64,000 bases of DNA from Agromyces aureus. Lineage in GTDB: Bacteria > Actinomycetota > Actinomycetes > Actinomycetales > Microbacteriaceae. Position 1 is the first letter of the stretch. Each line of letters begins with the position of its first letter. The notes below the pieces were generated by a model. It was not told the DNA's origin, did not search any database, and worked only from the letters and a program-made list of their open reading frames with translations. The DNA is taken from assembly GCF_001660485.1 (NCBI RefSeq), contig NZ_CP013979.1, positions 3,162,001-3,226,000 of the forward strand. The letters are read 5' to 3'. Shown here one piece after another: positions 35,915 to 45,287 of this stretch. Made by a program: the position numbers and the translations under genes.

Positions 35915-37684
35915 ATGCCGCGTATCACGAAGGTCCTCATCGCCAACCGCGGCGAGATCGCCGTCCGCATCATCCGCGCCGCTCGCGACGCCGGACTCGG
36001 TTCCGTCGCGATCTACGCCGACCAGGACCGCGACGCGAGGCACGCCAAGCTCGCCGACGAGGCGTACGCCCTCGAGGGCACCACGAGCGCCGAGACCTAC
36101 CTCGTCGTCGACAAGATCCTCTCGATCGCCCGCCGCTCGGGCGCCGACGCCGTGCACCCCGGCTACGGCTTCCTCGCCGAGAACCCCGACTTCGCCCGCG
36201 CCGTGATCGCCGCGGGGCTCATCTGGATCGGCCCGTCGCCCGAGGCCATCGAACGCCTCGGCGACAAGGTCTCCGCACGCCATGTCGCCGAGAAGGTCGG
36301 CGCACCGCTCGCGCCCGGCACCCTGAACCCTGTCGCCGACGCCACCGAGGTGCTCGACTTCGTCGACGTGCACGGCCTGCCCGTGGCCATCAAGGCCGCC
36401 TTCGGCGGCGGCGGCCGCGGCCTCAAGGTCGCCCGCACGCGCGAAGAGGTGCCCGAGCTGTTCGAGTCCGCCACGCGCGAGGCCGTCGCCGCGTTCGGCC
36501 GCGGCGAGTGCTTCGTCGAGAAGTACCTCGACAAGCCGCGCCACGTCGAGACGCAGTGCCTCGCCGACGAGCACGGCAACGTCGTCGTGATCTCCACCCG
36601 CGACTGCTCGCTGCAGCGCCGCCACCAGAAGCTCGTCGAGGAGGCGCCCGCGCCGTTCCTCACCGAGGCGCAGACCGAGGCGCTCTACTCCGCCTCGAAG
36701 GCCATCCTGAAGGAGGTCGGCTACGTCGGCGCCGGCACGTGCGAGTTCCTCATCGGCCAGGACGGCACCGTCTCCTTCCTCGAGGTCAACACGCGCCTCC
36801 AGGTCGAGCACCCGGTCTCCGAAGAGGTCACGGGCATCGACCTCGTGCGCGAGCAGTTCCGCCTCGCCGAGGGCGGCGTGCTCGACTACGCCGACCCGGT
36901 CGCGGTCGGCCACTCGATCGAGTTCCGCATCAACGGCGAGGACCCGGGCCGCAACTTCCTTCCGGCACCCGGCCCCGTGCACCAGCTGCGGTTCCCCGGC
37001 GGCCCCGGCATCCGCATCGACTCGGGCGTCACGAGCGGCGACGAGATCTCCGGCGCGTTCGACTCGCTGCTCGCGAAGCTCATCGTCACGGGCGCCACGC
37101 GCAAGGACGCGATCGAGCGCGCACGCCGCGCCCTCGACGAGTTCGAGGTCATCGGCCTGCCGACGGTGCTGCCCTTCCACCGCGACATCGTGCGCAACGA
37201 GGCCTTCGCCCCTGCGGGCGACGAGCCGTTCTCGATCTACACGCGCTGGATCGAGACCGAGTACGACAACCGGCTCGAGCCCTGGTCGGGCGAACTCGCC
37301 GCACCGACCGCCGCGACCGCGCGCACCAGCCTCGTCGTCGAGGTCGGCGGACGCCGCATCGGCGTCACCCTGCCCGCGAAGCTCGCCGGCGGCACCTCGG
37401 CCTCACCCACCGCCGGCGCCGCGCCGCGCCGCCGCACGACCTCGCACGTGGCCGACACCGCCACCGGCGACGCCGTCAAGGCGCCCATGCAGGCGACCGT
37501 GGTCAAGGTCGCCGTCGCCGAGGGCGACAAGGTCGTCAAGGGCGACCTCGTGCTCGTGCTCGAGGCCATGAAGATGGAGCAGCCGATCGTCGCCCACAAG
37601 GACGGCGTCGTGGGCATCGTGAACGCCGAGGCCGGCGCCACCGTGTCGAGCGGGCACCTGCTGCTCTCCATCGCCGACGCCTGA
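35915..37684 (+). CDS. accA3: acyl-CoA carboxylase alpha subunit (biotin carboxylase + carrier)
   Basis: 589 residues. Biotin carboxylase part (about 4-450) with [14 protein letters not shown], the glycine-rich ATP loop [17 protein letters not shown] and [13 protein letters not shown] linker follows, and a C-terminal biotinyl carrier with EAMKMEQ, K553 as the biotin site. It carboxylates its own biotin, which the AccD subunit then uses. birA 6 kb upstream would biotinylate it. The gene name follows mycobacterial AccA3, a functional analogy. Confidence 0.94.
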   Translation: MPRITKVLIANRGEIAVRIIRAARDAGLGSVAIYADQDRDARHAKLADEAYALEGTTSAETYLVVDKILSIARRSGADAVHPGYGFLAENPDFARAVIAAGLIWIGPSPEAIERLGDKVSARHVAEKVGAPLAPGTLNPVADATEVLDFVDVHGLPVAIKAAFGGGGRGLKVARTREEVPELFESATREAVAAFGRGECFVEKYLDKPRHVETQCLADEHGNVVVISTRDCSLQRRHQKLVEEAPAPFLTEAQTEALYSASKAILKEVGYVGAGTCEFLIGQDGTVSFLEVNTRLQVEHPVSEEVTGIDLVREQFRLAEGGVLDYADPVAVGHSIEFRINGEDPGRNFLPAPGPVHQLRFPGGPGIRIDSGVTSGDEISGAFDSLLAKLIVTGATRKDAIERARRALDEFEVIGLPTVLPFHRDIVRNEAFAPAGDEPFSIYTRWIETEYDNRLEPWSGELAAPTAATARTSLVVEVGGRRIGVTLPAKLAGGTSASPTAGAAPRRRTTSHVADTATGDAVKAPMQATVVKVAVAEGDKVVKGDLVLVLEAMKMEQPIVAHKDGVVGIVNAEAGATVSSGHLLLSIADA

Positions 37685-37718
37685 GCGGATGCCGCGGGCG
37701 GCCGCCCGCGGCATCCGC
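37685..37718. terminator. 34-bp perfect palindrome after carboxylase gene
   Basis: Perfect inverted repeat of 17 bases per arm starting at the base after the TGA stop. Each arm contains the CGGATGCCGC decamer that recurs through the window. It has no U-tract. It may be a terminator in both directions. Confidence 0.6.
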
Positions 37719-37729
37719 AGCGCTCGCAG

Positions 37730-37791
37730 AATTCAGGAGATCCCGGTCTCCAGGCCTCTCAGGGGACCCGGAGGTCGGGATCTCCTGAATT
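37730..37791. repeat. long inverted repeat with structured loop
   Basis: Arms of 16 bp (37730-37745 and 37776-37791, beginning AATTCAGG) are perfect. The stem continues inward for six more pairs, with two G-U pairs, round an 18-nt loop. It sits between convergent genes, so it is a terminator or an extragenic palindromic element. Confidence 0.6.
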
Positions 37792-37835
37792 TCGTCGCGC
37801 CGGCCCCACCGGCACGCCGGCGGAGCGCCCGGTGG

Positions 37836-38582
37836 TCAGACGTGACCGATCCCGAAGTTCCACGGCGCCATCACGATGCTCGTCACCGCAGGATCGTTGC
37901 CGCGATTCCAGAGATGGATCGACACGGCGTTGGCGTTCGCGTACTGGTCATACGTGTCGTTCCACTCGTCGTACGCACGCTCTCCGATGTCGGGGCCGGT
38001 CTCGGCGGGGAACTCGTCGTGTCCCGTGCCGTACCAGGTCTCCCCGAGTTCCGCGGCGAAGGCCTGGGCGTCGTCACCCGGTCGGAATCCCTGCACCGTG
38101 GCCACGGCGATGCCGCTGCCGACGATCGGGTGGGTGAACTCCACGGCGACGTTCAGGTCGGAGGAGACGCCCTCCGGCTCGTGATCGTCGATGATCAGGA
38201 CTCCGGGCCAGCTGTACCTCGTCGTCGGAAACCACTCGTGCCCGCCCGGGAACTCCTCGACCGTCGGCGGTCCGCCGAGCACCTCCGAGACGGTGTCGAC
38301 GAACGCGGACGCATCGGCGTCGTAGGACAGTTCGTCGACGACGACCCCCGATTCGTTGACGAGTTCGAGGTACTCGGGCCTGACCACGATCTCCGTCACG
38401 ACCTCGTCGACGTCGGTGACCGGCTCGACCGGCGCCGCCTGATCGGTCGGCGGCACGGTCGCCGCTGGTGTCGGCGTCGGCGTCGGCGTCGGGCTCGGAT
38501 CGGGCGGAGACGGAACGCATCCGGTGAGGAGCAGGGCCGCCGCGAGCAGGATCGTCGCGAGCGTCGCCGATCGTCGGTCCAT
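37836..38582 (-). CDS. lipoprotein of unknown function
   Basis: 248 residues. Signal peptide with lipobox LLLTGC, so C22 would be lipidated and the protein held at the outer membrane face. A Pro/Thr repeat linker (residues about 26-45) is encoded by tandem GTCGGC hexamers near 38470-38491. The rest has no family I recognise; VEFTHPIVGSGIAVATVQG and many Trp/Asp residues suggest a compact extracellular domain. GGAGGCGGA lies just upstream of the ATG. No clear partner among its neighbours. Confidence 0.7.
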   Translation of the reverse strand: MDRRSATLATILLAAALLLTGCVPSPPDPSPTPTPTPTPAATVPPTDQAAPVEPVTDVDEVVTEIVVRPEYLELVNESGVVVDELSYDADASAFVDTVSEVLGGPPTVEEFPGGHEWFPTTRYSWPGVLIIDDHEPEGVSSDLNVAVEFTHPIVGSGIAVATVQGFRPGDDAQAFAAELGETWYGTGHDEFPAETGPDIGERAYDEWNDTYDQYANANAVSIHLWNRGNDPAVTSIVMAPWNFGIGHV

Positions 38583-38717
38583 TCCGCCTCCATCCGTCAC
38601 CGGAGCGGCCCGGTGAGATGAATCTATTGGCGCCGCGGCGCCGGATGCGTCGATCCGGGTCTCGATTCGATCACGCGGCCGGCGTGCGCCGCACTCCGAC
38701 CTTGGACCCGAGGCCGA

Positions 38718-40241
38718 TCAGCGGACGGGCGGCGGCTCGTCGCCCTGCGGGGTCGGCAGCTCGACCTCGCTCACCCCGCCGCCGGCCAGCCGCGAGTGGC
38801 GCCGGCCGTAGAGCAGGTACACGACCACGCCGATCGCGAGCCAGACCAGGAAGCGCACCCAGGTCAGCGTCGTGAGGTTCAGCATGAGCCAGAAGCAGAG
38901 CACCGCCGAGAGGATCGGCACCACGGGCGAGAACGGCACCCGGAACCCGCGCGGCAGGTCGGGGCGCGTGCGGCGCAGCACGACGATGCCCAGACTCACC
39001 AGCACGAACGCCGAGAGCGTGCCGATGTTGATCATCTCCTCGAGCAGCCCGACATCCGTGAATGCCGCGACGAAGGCGACCGTCGCTCCCCCGATGATCT
39101 GGATGCGCGCCGGCGTCTTGGAACGCGAGGTCGTCTTCGACAGCCATCTGGGCAGCAGACCGTCGCGGCTCAGGGCGAACACGATGCGCGACAGGCCGAG
39201 CAGCAGCACCATGATGACGGTCGTGAGGCCGGCGAGCGCCCCGACCGAGATGACGGCCGAAGCCCAGTCCTGCCCGACCAGCCGGAAGGCGGTCGCGAGC
39301 GACGGCGACTCCTCCTCGGCGAGTTCGGTGTACGACACCATGCCGGTCATCACGATGGACACGGCCACGTAGAGCACGGTCACGATGCCGAGCCCGAGGA
39401 AGATGCCGCGCGGCAGTCGCTTCTGCGGTTCCCGCACCTCCTCGGCGCTCGTGGCGACCACGTCGAAGCCGATGAAGGCGAAGAAGACGAGGGATGCCGC
39501 GGCGAGCAGTCCGAAGATGCCGTACTGCGCCGGTGCGGCCCCCGTGGCCCATGACACGAGCGACTGGGTCCAGACATCCGCCGACCCGCCCTCGGTGGGC
39601 ACCGCCTCGGGAATGAAGGGAACGTAGTTGGCGGCGTTGACGAAGAAGAAGCCGACGACGATCACGAAGAGCACGATCGCGACCTTGATGATCGTGAAGA
39701 CCGCCCCGACGCGCGCCGTGAGCTTGGTGCCCGCAACGAGCAGCGCCGTGAACACGGCCACGACGAGGAACGCCGGCCAGCTCACCTCGACGCTGCCGAT
39801 CGAGAACGTCGGCGCGAACGGCAGCCCGAACGCGAGCAGCGCCTCGCCGAGGTAGACGCCCCAGTACTTCGCGATGACGGCCGCCGCGGTGAACATCTCG
39901 AGGATGAGATCCCACCCGATGATCCAGGCGAGGAGTTCGCCCATGGTCGCGTACGTGAAGGTGTACGCACTGCCCGCGACGGGCACGGTCGACGCGAACT
40001 CGGCATAGCACATGATCGCCAGTCCGCACGTGACGGCCGCGAGCACGAACGAGACGATCACGCTCGGGCCGGCGAAGTTCGCCGCGGCCTGCGCGCCGAC
40101 CGAGAAGATGCCGGCGCCGACCGCGACCGCGATGCCCATCAGGGCGAGATCCCACGTGCCGAGCGACCGTTTCAGGCTGCGCTCGGTGTCATCGGCATCG
40201 GCCAGCGACGCCTCGACGGACTTCACGCGCAGGTTCATCAT
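38718..40241 (-). CDS. APC-superfamily amino acid permease (CAT type)
   Basis: 507 residues and 12 to 14 predicted helices. N-terminal GTWDLALMGIAVAVGAGIF and VAGSAYTFTYATMGE are the substrate-binding helices of the cationic amino acid transporter group. It would import an amino acid with protons or exchange it; which one is not clear. C-terminus is polar. It lies between the lipoprotein and lpdA genes, 38 bp from lpdA, on the same strand. Confidence 0.88.
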   Translation of the reverse strand: MMNLRVKSVEASLADADDTERSLKRSLGTWDLALMGIAVAVGAGIFSVGAQAAANFAGPSVIVSFVLAAVTCGLAIMCYAEFASTVPVAGSAYTFTYATMGELLAWIIGWDLILEMFTAAAVIAKYWGVYLGEALLAFGLPFAPTFSIGSVEVSWPAFLVVAVFTALLVAGTKLTARVGAVFTIIKVAIVLFVIVVGFFFVNAANYVPFIPEAVPTEGGSADVWTQSLVSWATGAAPAQYGIFGLLAAASLVFFAFIGFDVVATSAEEVREPQKRLPRGIFLGLGIVTVLYVAVSIVMTGMVSYTELAEEESPSLATAFRLVGQDWASAVISVGALAGLTTVIMVLLLGLSRIVFALSRDGLLPRWLSKTTSRSKTPARIQIIGGATVAFVAAFTDVGLLEEMINIGTLSAFVLVSLGIVVLRRTRPDLPRGFRVPFSPVVPILSAVLCFWLMLNLTTLTWVRFLVWLAIGVVVYLLYGRRHSRLAGGGVSEVELPTPQGDEPPPVR

Positions 40242-40280
40242 CGACCCCCGAACCGCGTCGCCCCCGCGACGCTCGTGGGC

Positions 40281-41717
40281 CTAGCGTACGACGTGCATGG
40301 CCCTCGCGGCATCCGTCAACGACCCCGTCAGCGACGGATACACCGGGAAGGCCTCGGCGAATTGATCGACCGTGAGCCGGTGCTCGACCGCGAGCGCGAG
40401 CGGGAAGATCAGCTCCGACGCCTTGGGCGCGACGATGACGCCGCCGATGATCGCACCGGAGCCGTTCGACGCGAAGAGCTTCACGAAACCGTCGCGGATG
40501 CCCATCATCTTCGCGCGCGGGTTCGAGGCGAGCGGCAGCTTGTAGACGACGCCGGGCACGACGCCGTCCTCGATGTCGCGCTGGGTCCAGCCGACAGTCG
40601 CGATCTCGGGCTGCGTGAAGATGTTCGACGTGATGTTGCGCAGCTCTGGCGGGTTCACGATGTCGCCCATGGCGTGGAACACGGCCGTGCGACCCTGCAT
40701 CGACGCGACCGAGGCGAGCGGCGGGAACGTCGTGCAGTCGCCCGCCGCGTAGATGTTCGGCATCGACGTGCGCGCGACCCGGTTCACCCGGATGTGACGC
40801 CCCTCGGCGAGCTGCACGCCCGCCTCCTCGAGCCCGAGTCCATCGGTGTTCGGCACCGAGCCGACCGCCATGAGGCAGTGCGAGCCGCGCACCTCGCGCC
40901 CGTCGGAGAGCGTCGCGACGACCTCGTCGCCGTCGCGCACGACGGACTCGGCACGGGACGTGTTCAGCACCTTCATGCCGTTGCGCTTGAAGACCTTCTC
41001 GATGACGGATGCCGCATCGGCGTCTTCGCCCGGCAGCACCTGGTCGCGACTCGAGATGAGCGTCACCTTCGCGCCGAGCGCGCGGTAGGCCGACGCGAAC
41101 TCGGCGCCCGTGACACCCGAGCCGACCACGATGAGGTGCTCGGGCACCTGCTGCAGGCCGTAGAGCTGGGTCCAGGTGAGGATGCGCTGCCCGTCGGGCA
41201 CGGCCGTCGGCAGCACGCGCGGCGTCGCCCCGACCGAGATCACGATCGTGTCGGCCTCGATGCGGTCGAAGTCGGTGCCGCCCTTCGCGGTCGACGCGAT
41301 GATGGCGTTCGGCCCGTCGAGCCGGCCCTCGCCGTGCACGAGGTGCACGCCGGCGTCGAGGAGGTTGCGACGCATGTCGTCGGACTGCTGCGCCGCGAGG
41401 CCGAGCAGTCGCTTGTTCACGGCCGCGAGGTTGATCGCGACCTCGGGCTTCACCGCCTTGTCGGCGGCGCCCTTCGCATAGAACTGCACGCCGAGGTCGG
41501 CGGCCTCCTTGACGGCGTTCGAGGCCTCGGCGGTCGCGATGAGGGACTTCGACGGCACCACGTCGGTGAGCACGGCCGAGCCGCCGACGCCGGCCCGCTC
41601 GATGAGGGTGACCTCGGCGCCGAGCTGGGCGCCCGCGAGCGCCGCCTCGTACCCGCCCGGCCCGCCTCCGAGTACCGCGATCCGTTGCGTGCGCTCGAAC
41701 TCGTAGACCATGCTCAT
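40281..41717 (-). CDS. lpdA: NAD(P)H-quinone dehydrogenase, LpdA type
   Basis: 478 residues in the flavoprotein disulphide reductase family, with FAD motif GGGPGG (18-22) and a C-terminal dimerisation domain. In place of the redox cysteines GGTCLNVGCIPSK it has GGSAVLTDVVPSK at 45-57, so both Cys are lost (A48, V53). This matches the mycobacterial LpdA (Rv3303c) group, known to reduce quinones with NAD(P)H rather than to act on lipoamide. ATG at 41717 or 41711. Divergent from pnp. Confidence 0.9.
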   Translation of the reverse strand: MSMVYEFERTQRIAVLGGGPGGYEAALAGAQLGAEVTLIERAGVGGSAVLTDVVPSKSLIATAEASNAVKEAADLGVQFYAKGAADKAVKPEVAINLAAVNKRLLGLAAQQSDDMRRNLLDAGVHLVHGEGRLDGPNAIIASTAKGGTDFDRIEADTIVISVGATPRVLPTAVPDGQRILTWTQLYGLQQVPEHLIVVGSGVTGAEFASAYRALGAKVTLISSRDQVLPGEDADAASVIEKVFKRNGMKVLNTSRAESVVRDGDEVVATLSDGREVRGSHCLMAVGSVPNTDGLGLEEAGVQLAEGRHIRVNRVARTSMPNIYAAGDCTTFPPLASVASMQGRTAVFHAMGDIVNPPELRNITSNIFTQPEIATVGWTQRDIEDGVVPGVVYKLPLASNPRAKMMGIRDGFVKLFASNGSGAIIGGVIVAPKASELIFPLALAVEHRLTVDQFAEAFPVYPSLTGSLTDAARAMHVVR

Positions 41718-41784
41718 ATTCTGCCAGTTCGAGCGCGACGGTCGACAAACGAGCAGCGCCCTGCCGCGGCATCCGCCCCCTGAT

Positions 41785-41790
41785 TAGAGT
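41785..41790 (+). promoter_or_regulatory. candidate leaderless -10 of pnp
   Basis: TAGAGT, 6 nt from the ATG at 41797. Confidence 0.5.
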
Positions 41791-41796
41791 GGTGGG

Positions 41797-42624
41797 ATGA
41801 CCGAAGCAAACGTGCTCGACGACCCCGCCGCAGATCCCTTCGCCGTCGCCGCCGACGCCGCGGCCCGCATCGCGGAGCTCACCGGAGTCGAACGCCACGA
41901 CATCGCCCTCACCCTCGGCAGCGGCTGGGGCCGTGCCGCCGAACTCATCGGCGAGACGACGCACACCCTCGCCGCCACCGACGTGCCCGGCTTCTCGAAG
42001 CCCGCACTCGAGGGCCACGTCGGCACCCTCCGCTCGGTGCTGCTGCCGAGCGGCAAGCGCGCGCTCGTGATCGGCGCCCGCACGCACTACTACGAGGATC
42101 ACGGCGTGCGCCGGGTCGTGCACTCGGTGCGCACCGCGGCCGCGACCGGAGCGAAGACGATGATCCTCACGAACGGCGCCGGCGGCATCAAGGAGCACTG
42201 GACGCCCGGCACCCCGGTGCTCATCAGCGACCACATCAACCTCACGGCCGACTCGCCGCTCGAGGGCGCGACGTTCATCGACCTCACCGACCTCTACTCG
42301 AAGCGCCTGCGCGACCTCGCCCACCGCATCGACCCCACGCTCGACGAGGGCGTCTACTGCCAGTTCCGCGGGCCGCACTACGAGACGCCGGCCGAGGTGC
42401 AGATGGCGAAGATCATCGGCGGCCACATCGTGGGCATGTCGACCGCGCTCGAGGCCATCGCGGCCCGTCAGGCCGGCATGGAGGTGCTCGGCATGTCGCT
42501 CATCACGAACCTCGCCGCCGGCATCCAGAAGACCCCGCTGAGCCACCAGGAGGTCATCGAGGCGGGCCGGGCCGCCGAGCCCGTGATCTCGTCGCTGCTC
42601 GCGAAGATCGTCGCAGAGCTCTAG
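41797..42624 (+). CDS. punA: purine-nucleoside phosphorylase (trimeric type)
   Basis: 275 residues. Phosphorolyses purine nucleosides to base and pentose 1-phosphate. It has ALTLGSGWG, HYYEDHG near 89-95, LTNGAGGI, FRGPHYETPAE and MSLITNLAAGI, which define the trimeric class. The phosphosugar mutase gene starts 9 bp downstream, a sensible pair, because the mutase can use the ribose 1-phosphate. Leaderless promoter likely. Confidence 0.94.
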   Translation: MTEANVLDDPAADPFAVAADAAARIAELTGVERHDIALTLGSGWGRAAELIGETTHTLAATDVPGFSKPALEGHVGTLRSVLLPSGKRALVIGARTHYYEDHGVRRVVHSVRTAAATGAKTMILTNGAGGIKEHWTPGTPVLISDHINLTADSPLEGATFIDLTDLYSKRLRDLAHRIDPTLDEGVYCQFRGPHYETPAEVQMAKIIGGHIVGMSTALEAIAARQAGMEVLGMSLITNLAAGIQKTPLSHQEVIEAGRAAEPVISSLLAKIVAEL

Positions 42625-42633
42625 GGGCGCCGG

Positions 42634-44361
42634 ATGTCGCAGACAGACGCAGCATCGCCCGAGGGCGCCTCCGACGACTCGCGCCGTATCGCCCTCGCCC
42701 GGGCCTGGGTGGCGCAGGACCCCGACCCCGAGACGCGCGTCGAGCTCGACGAACTCGTCGCACGGGTCGAGGCCGGTGACCCCGAGGCATCCGCCGACCT
42801 CGCCGACCGGTTCGATCAGCGACTCGCGTTCGGCACGGCCGGCCTCCGCGGCGAGATCGCCGCCGGCCCCAACCGCATGAACCGCGTGCTCGTGTCGCAG
42901 GCCGCCGCCGGGCTCGGGGCGTTCCTGCTCGAGCGTGCTCCCGGCACGACCCCGTCGGTCGTCATCGGCTACGACGGGCGCCGCAACTCGGCCGTCTTCG
43001 CCCGAGACTCCGCCGAGGTCCTCTCGGGTGCCGGCATCCGGGCGATCCTGCTGCCGCGGCTGCTGCCGACGCCCGTGCTCGCGTTCGCCGTGCGCCACCT
43101 CGACGTCTCCGCCGGCATCATGGTCACCGCATCGCACAACCCGCCGAACGACAACGGCTACAAGGTGTACCTCGGCGGGCGGGACCACGGCTCGCAGATC
43201 GTCTCGCCGTCAGATGCCGAGATCGCCGCGCACATCGCCGGCGTCGCCGCCACGACGCTCGTGACCGACCTGCCGCGCGGCGAGTTCGAGACCGCCGACG
43301 AATCCCTCGTCGACGCCTACGTGCAGGCGACCGCGCGCGAGGCGGGCTACGCCCCTCCCGCGCAGCCGAAGGTCGTGTACACCGCCATGCACGGGGTCGG
43401 GTGGGAGACCGCCGCGCGCGTGCTCGCCGCCGCCGGGTTCGACGCACCTGCGCTCGTCGACGCGCAGATCCAGCCCGACGCCGCGTTCCCGACGGTCTCG
43501 TTCCCGAATCCCGAAGAGCCGGGTGCGATGGACCTCTCGTTCGAGCGGGCGCGCGAGGTCGGCGCCGAGCTCATCGTCGCCAACGACCCCGACGCCGACC
43601 GGCTCGCGATCGCGATTCCCGATGCGACGAACGCCGAAGGCTACCGGCGCCTCACGGGCAACGAGGTCGGGCTCCTGCTCGGCTGGCGCGCCGCACGCAA
43701 GGCGGCCGACGAGACCGGCGACGGCGGCTCCGACGGCACGCTCGCGTGCTCGATCGTCTCCTCCCCCGGGCTCGAGGCCATCGCCGGGGCGTACGACCTC
43801 GACTTCGAGGCCACGCTCACCGGCTTCAAGTGGATCTCGCGCGCCCCGAACCTGCTCTTCGGGTTCGAGGAGGCGCTCGGATACCTCGTGAACCCCGGCA
43901 CCGTGCGCGACAAGGACGGCATCTCGGCGGCCGTCGCCTTCCTGTCGCTCGCCGCCGAGCTGCACGCGACCGGTCGTACGGTCGCCGACCACCTCGACGA
44001 GTTCGTCGAGCGATTCGGATGCCACGCCTCCGGCCAGATCTCGTTGCGCGTCACCGACCTCAGCCGCATCGGCGCGATCATGGCGCGCCTGCGCGCCGAG
44101 CCGCCGTCGGAGATCGGCGGCATCGCGGTCGACCGCATCGAGGACCTCTCCGAAGGGTTCGGAGCCCTCGCCCCGAGCGACGTGCTGCGCATCTTCCTCG
44201 AGGGCGGGTCGCGGGTCATGGTGCGTCCGAGCGGCACCGAGCCGAAGCTCAAGGTCTACCTCGACGTCGTCGCCCACGAGGGCACCGTCGCCGAGCGTCG
44301 CGCCGCGGCATCCGACACCCTCGCCCAGCTCGAAGCCGGCATGCGGGAGCTCACCGCCTGA
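42634..44361 (+). CDS. pmmB: phosphopentomutase/phosphoglucomutase-like enzyme
   Basis: 575 residues, phosphohexomutase superfamily. Catalytic phosphoserine S167 in TASHNP, metal-binding DPDADR at 318-323, and the C-terminal PSGTEPKLKVY. FGTAGLRGE near 66-74 is typical of the PgmB/PMM2-like bacterial subgroup. Because it follows punA it probably interconverts ribose 1- and 5-phosphate, but hexose phosphates are equally possible, and the latter would feed manC. Named after mycobacterial PmmB. Confidence 0.88.
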   Translation: MSQTDAASPEGASDDSRRIALARAWVAQDPDPETRVELDELVARVEAGDPEASADLADRFDQRLAFGTAGLRGEIAAGPNRMNRVLVSQAAAGLGAFLLERAPGTTPSVVIGYDGRRNSAVFARDSAEVLSGAGIRAILLPRLLPTPVLAFAVRHLDVSAGIMVTASHNPPNDNGYKVYLGGRDHGSQIVSPSDAEIAAHIAGVAATTLVTDLPRGEFETADESLVDAYVQATAREAGYAPPAQPKVVYTAMHGVGWETAARVLAAAGFDAPALVDAQIQPDAAFPTVSFPNPEEPGAMDLSFERAREVGAELIVANDPDADRLAIAIPDATNAEGYRRLTGNEVGLLLGWRAARKAADETGDGGSDGTLACSIVSSPGLEAIAGAYDLDFEATLTGFKWISRAPNLLFGFEEALGYLVNPGTVRDKDGISAAVAFLSLAAELHATGRTVADHLDEFVERFGCHASGQISLRVTDLSRIGAIMARLRAEPPSEIGGIAVDRIEDLSEGFGALAPSDVLRIFLEGGSRVMVRPSGTEPKLKVYLDVVAHEGTVAERRAAASDTLAQLEAGMRELTA

Positions 44362-44390
44362 TCGGGTTCGCCGAACTCTGATCGGACTCA

Positions 44391-44429
44391 GCGGGTCGGG
44401 CCGTTCGCGATGCGGGCGGCCCGACCTGC
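44391..44429. terminator. hairpin between mutase and PTS genes
   Basis: 13-bp stem with one G-U pair and a 13-nt loop, between two convergent genes. No U-tract; probably bidirectional. Confidence 0.5.
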
Positions 44430-44457
44430 GGTGGCGACGTGCTCAGCAGGCCAGCGG

Positions 44458-44742
44458 TCAACCGAGCGAGCGCTCGAGCTTCGAGCCGATCTCCTCGACG
44501 TCGAAGTAGTTCACGATCTCGATGATCTCGGCGAACGATCGCCCGAGCTTCGCGCGCACGTCGGCGGCGAGCTCGGTCGACGTGAGCACGACCTGGGCGT
44601 CGGCTGCGGCCGCCGCCACCGAAGCGAGGTCGCTCGCGTCGACCGTCGCCCGCAGGCCGAGCCGGTCGAGTGCCCGCTCGGCGTTCACCTTCAGGATGGC
44701 CGAGGTGCCGATGCCCTCGCCGCAGACCGCGATGATCCTCAT
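44458..44742 (-). CDS. PTS sugar transporter subunit IIB (ascorbate/lactose-like)
   Basis: 94 residues, usual size for a free IIB. Phosphocysteine C7 in VCGEGIGTS, the P-loop seen in UlaB-type IIB. It would take phosphate from IIA and pass it to the sugar in a IIC channel. Its ATG overlaps the IIA stop by ATGA. No IIC gene is found nearby, so the transporter partner is missing from this window or lies elsewhere. Confidence 0.85.
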   Translation of the reverse strand: MRIIAVCGEGIGTSAILKVNAERALDRLGLRATVDASDLASVAAAAADAQVVLTSTELAADVRAKLGRSFAEIIEIVNYFDVEEIGSKLERSLG

Positions 44743-45194
44743 GCGCCGGTGCCCTCGGGCACGCCGAGCAGTCGGCGCACCTCGTCGGCGTCGCTCGCCT
44801 GCGCGAGACGGTCGATGACGCCCAGGTCGTTGAAGACGTTGGCGAGGCGGGCGACGGAGGCCACGTGCTCCTCGGCGTTGGCGACCGCCAGGCCGATCAC
44901 GACGCGCACGGGGTCGTTGTGCGGATGTCCGAAGTCGACCGGGGTCGCGAGTGTGACGACCGAGAGCCCCTCACCGAGCACGTCGGGCCCAGGGCGGGCG
45001 TGCGCGAGCGCGAGGCCCGGCGCGATGACCACGTACGCCCCGAATTCCTCGATCACGCCGATCATGCGTTCGGTGTACTCGGGCTCGGCGACCTCGGCGC
45101 GCGTGAGCGCGCGACCGGACTCTCGCACCGCAGCGCGCCAGTCGGGGACGTCGGCACCGAGGACGACCGCCGTGTCAGGCAGTGTCGTGGTCAT
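44739..45194 (-). CDS. PTS sugar transporter subunit IIA (fructose/mannitol type)
   Basis: 151 residues, PTS_EIIA_2 domain. H65 in APGLALAHARPG is the phospho-accepting residue. It carries phosphate from HPr to IIB. The gene pair lies in the nucleoside-salvage block, which may be chance or may mean that the pair regulates rather than transports. The start ATG has only a weak ribosome site. Confidence 0.85.
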   Translation of the reverse strand: MTTTLPDTAVVLGADVPDWRAAVRESGRALTRAEVAEPEYTERMIGVIEEFGAYVVIAPGLALAHARPGPDVLGEGLSVVTLATPVDFGHPHNDPVRVVIGLAVANAEEHVASVARLANVFNDLGVIDRLAQASDADEVRRLLGVPEGTGA

Positions 45195-45287
45195 GTCTGG
45201 TCGTTCCGTTTCAGCACGGGATCGCGCGGTGGCTCGAGGTTCGGGAGTGCACTGGGCGTCGGCTCGGGCGTGCGCCGCGGCATCCGG

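Noticed and set aside
38466..38491. GTCGGC hexamer repeats as a phase-variation tract
   Set aside because: A hexamer change stays in frame; it only alters the Pro/Thr linker of the lipoprotein.
40281..41717. Dihydrolipoamide dehydrogenase
   Set aside because: Both redox cysteines are absent (A48, V53), so the quinone-reducing LpdA group fits better.
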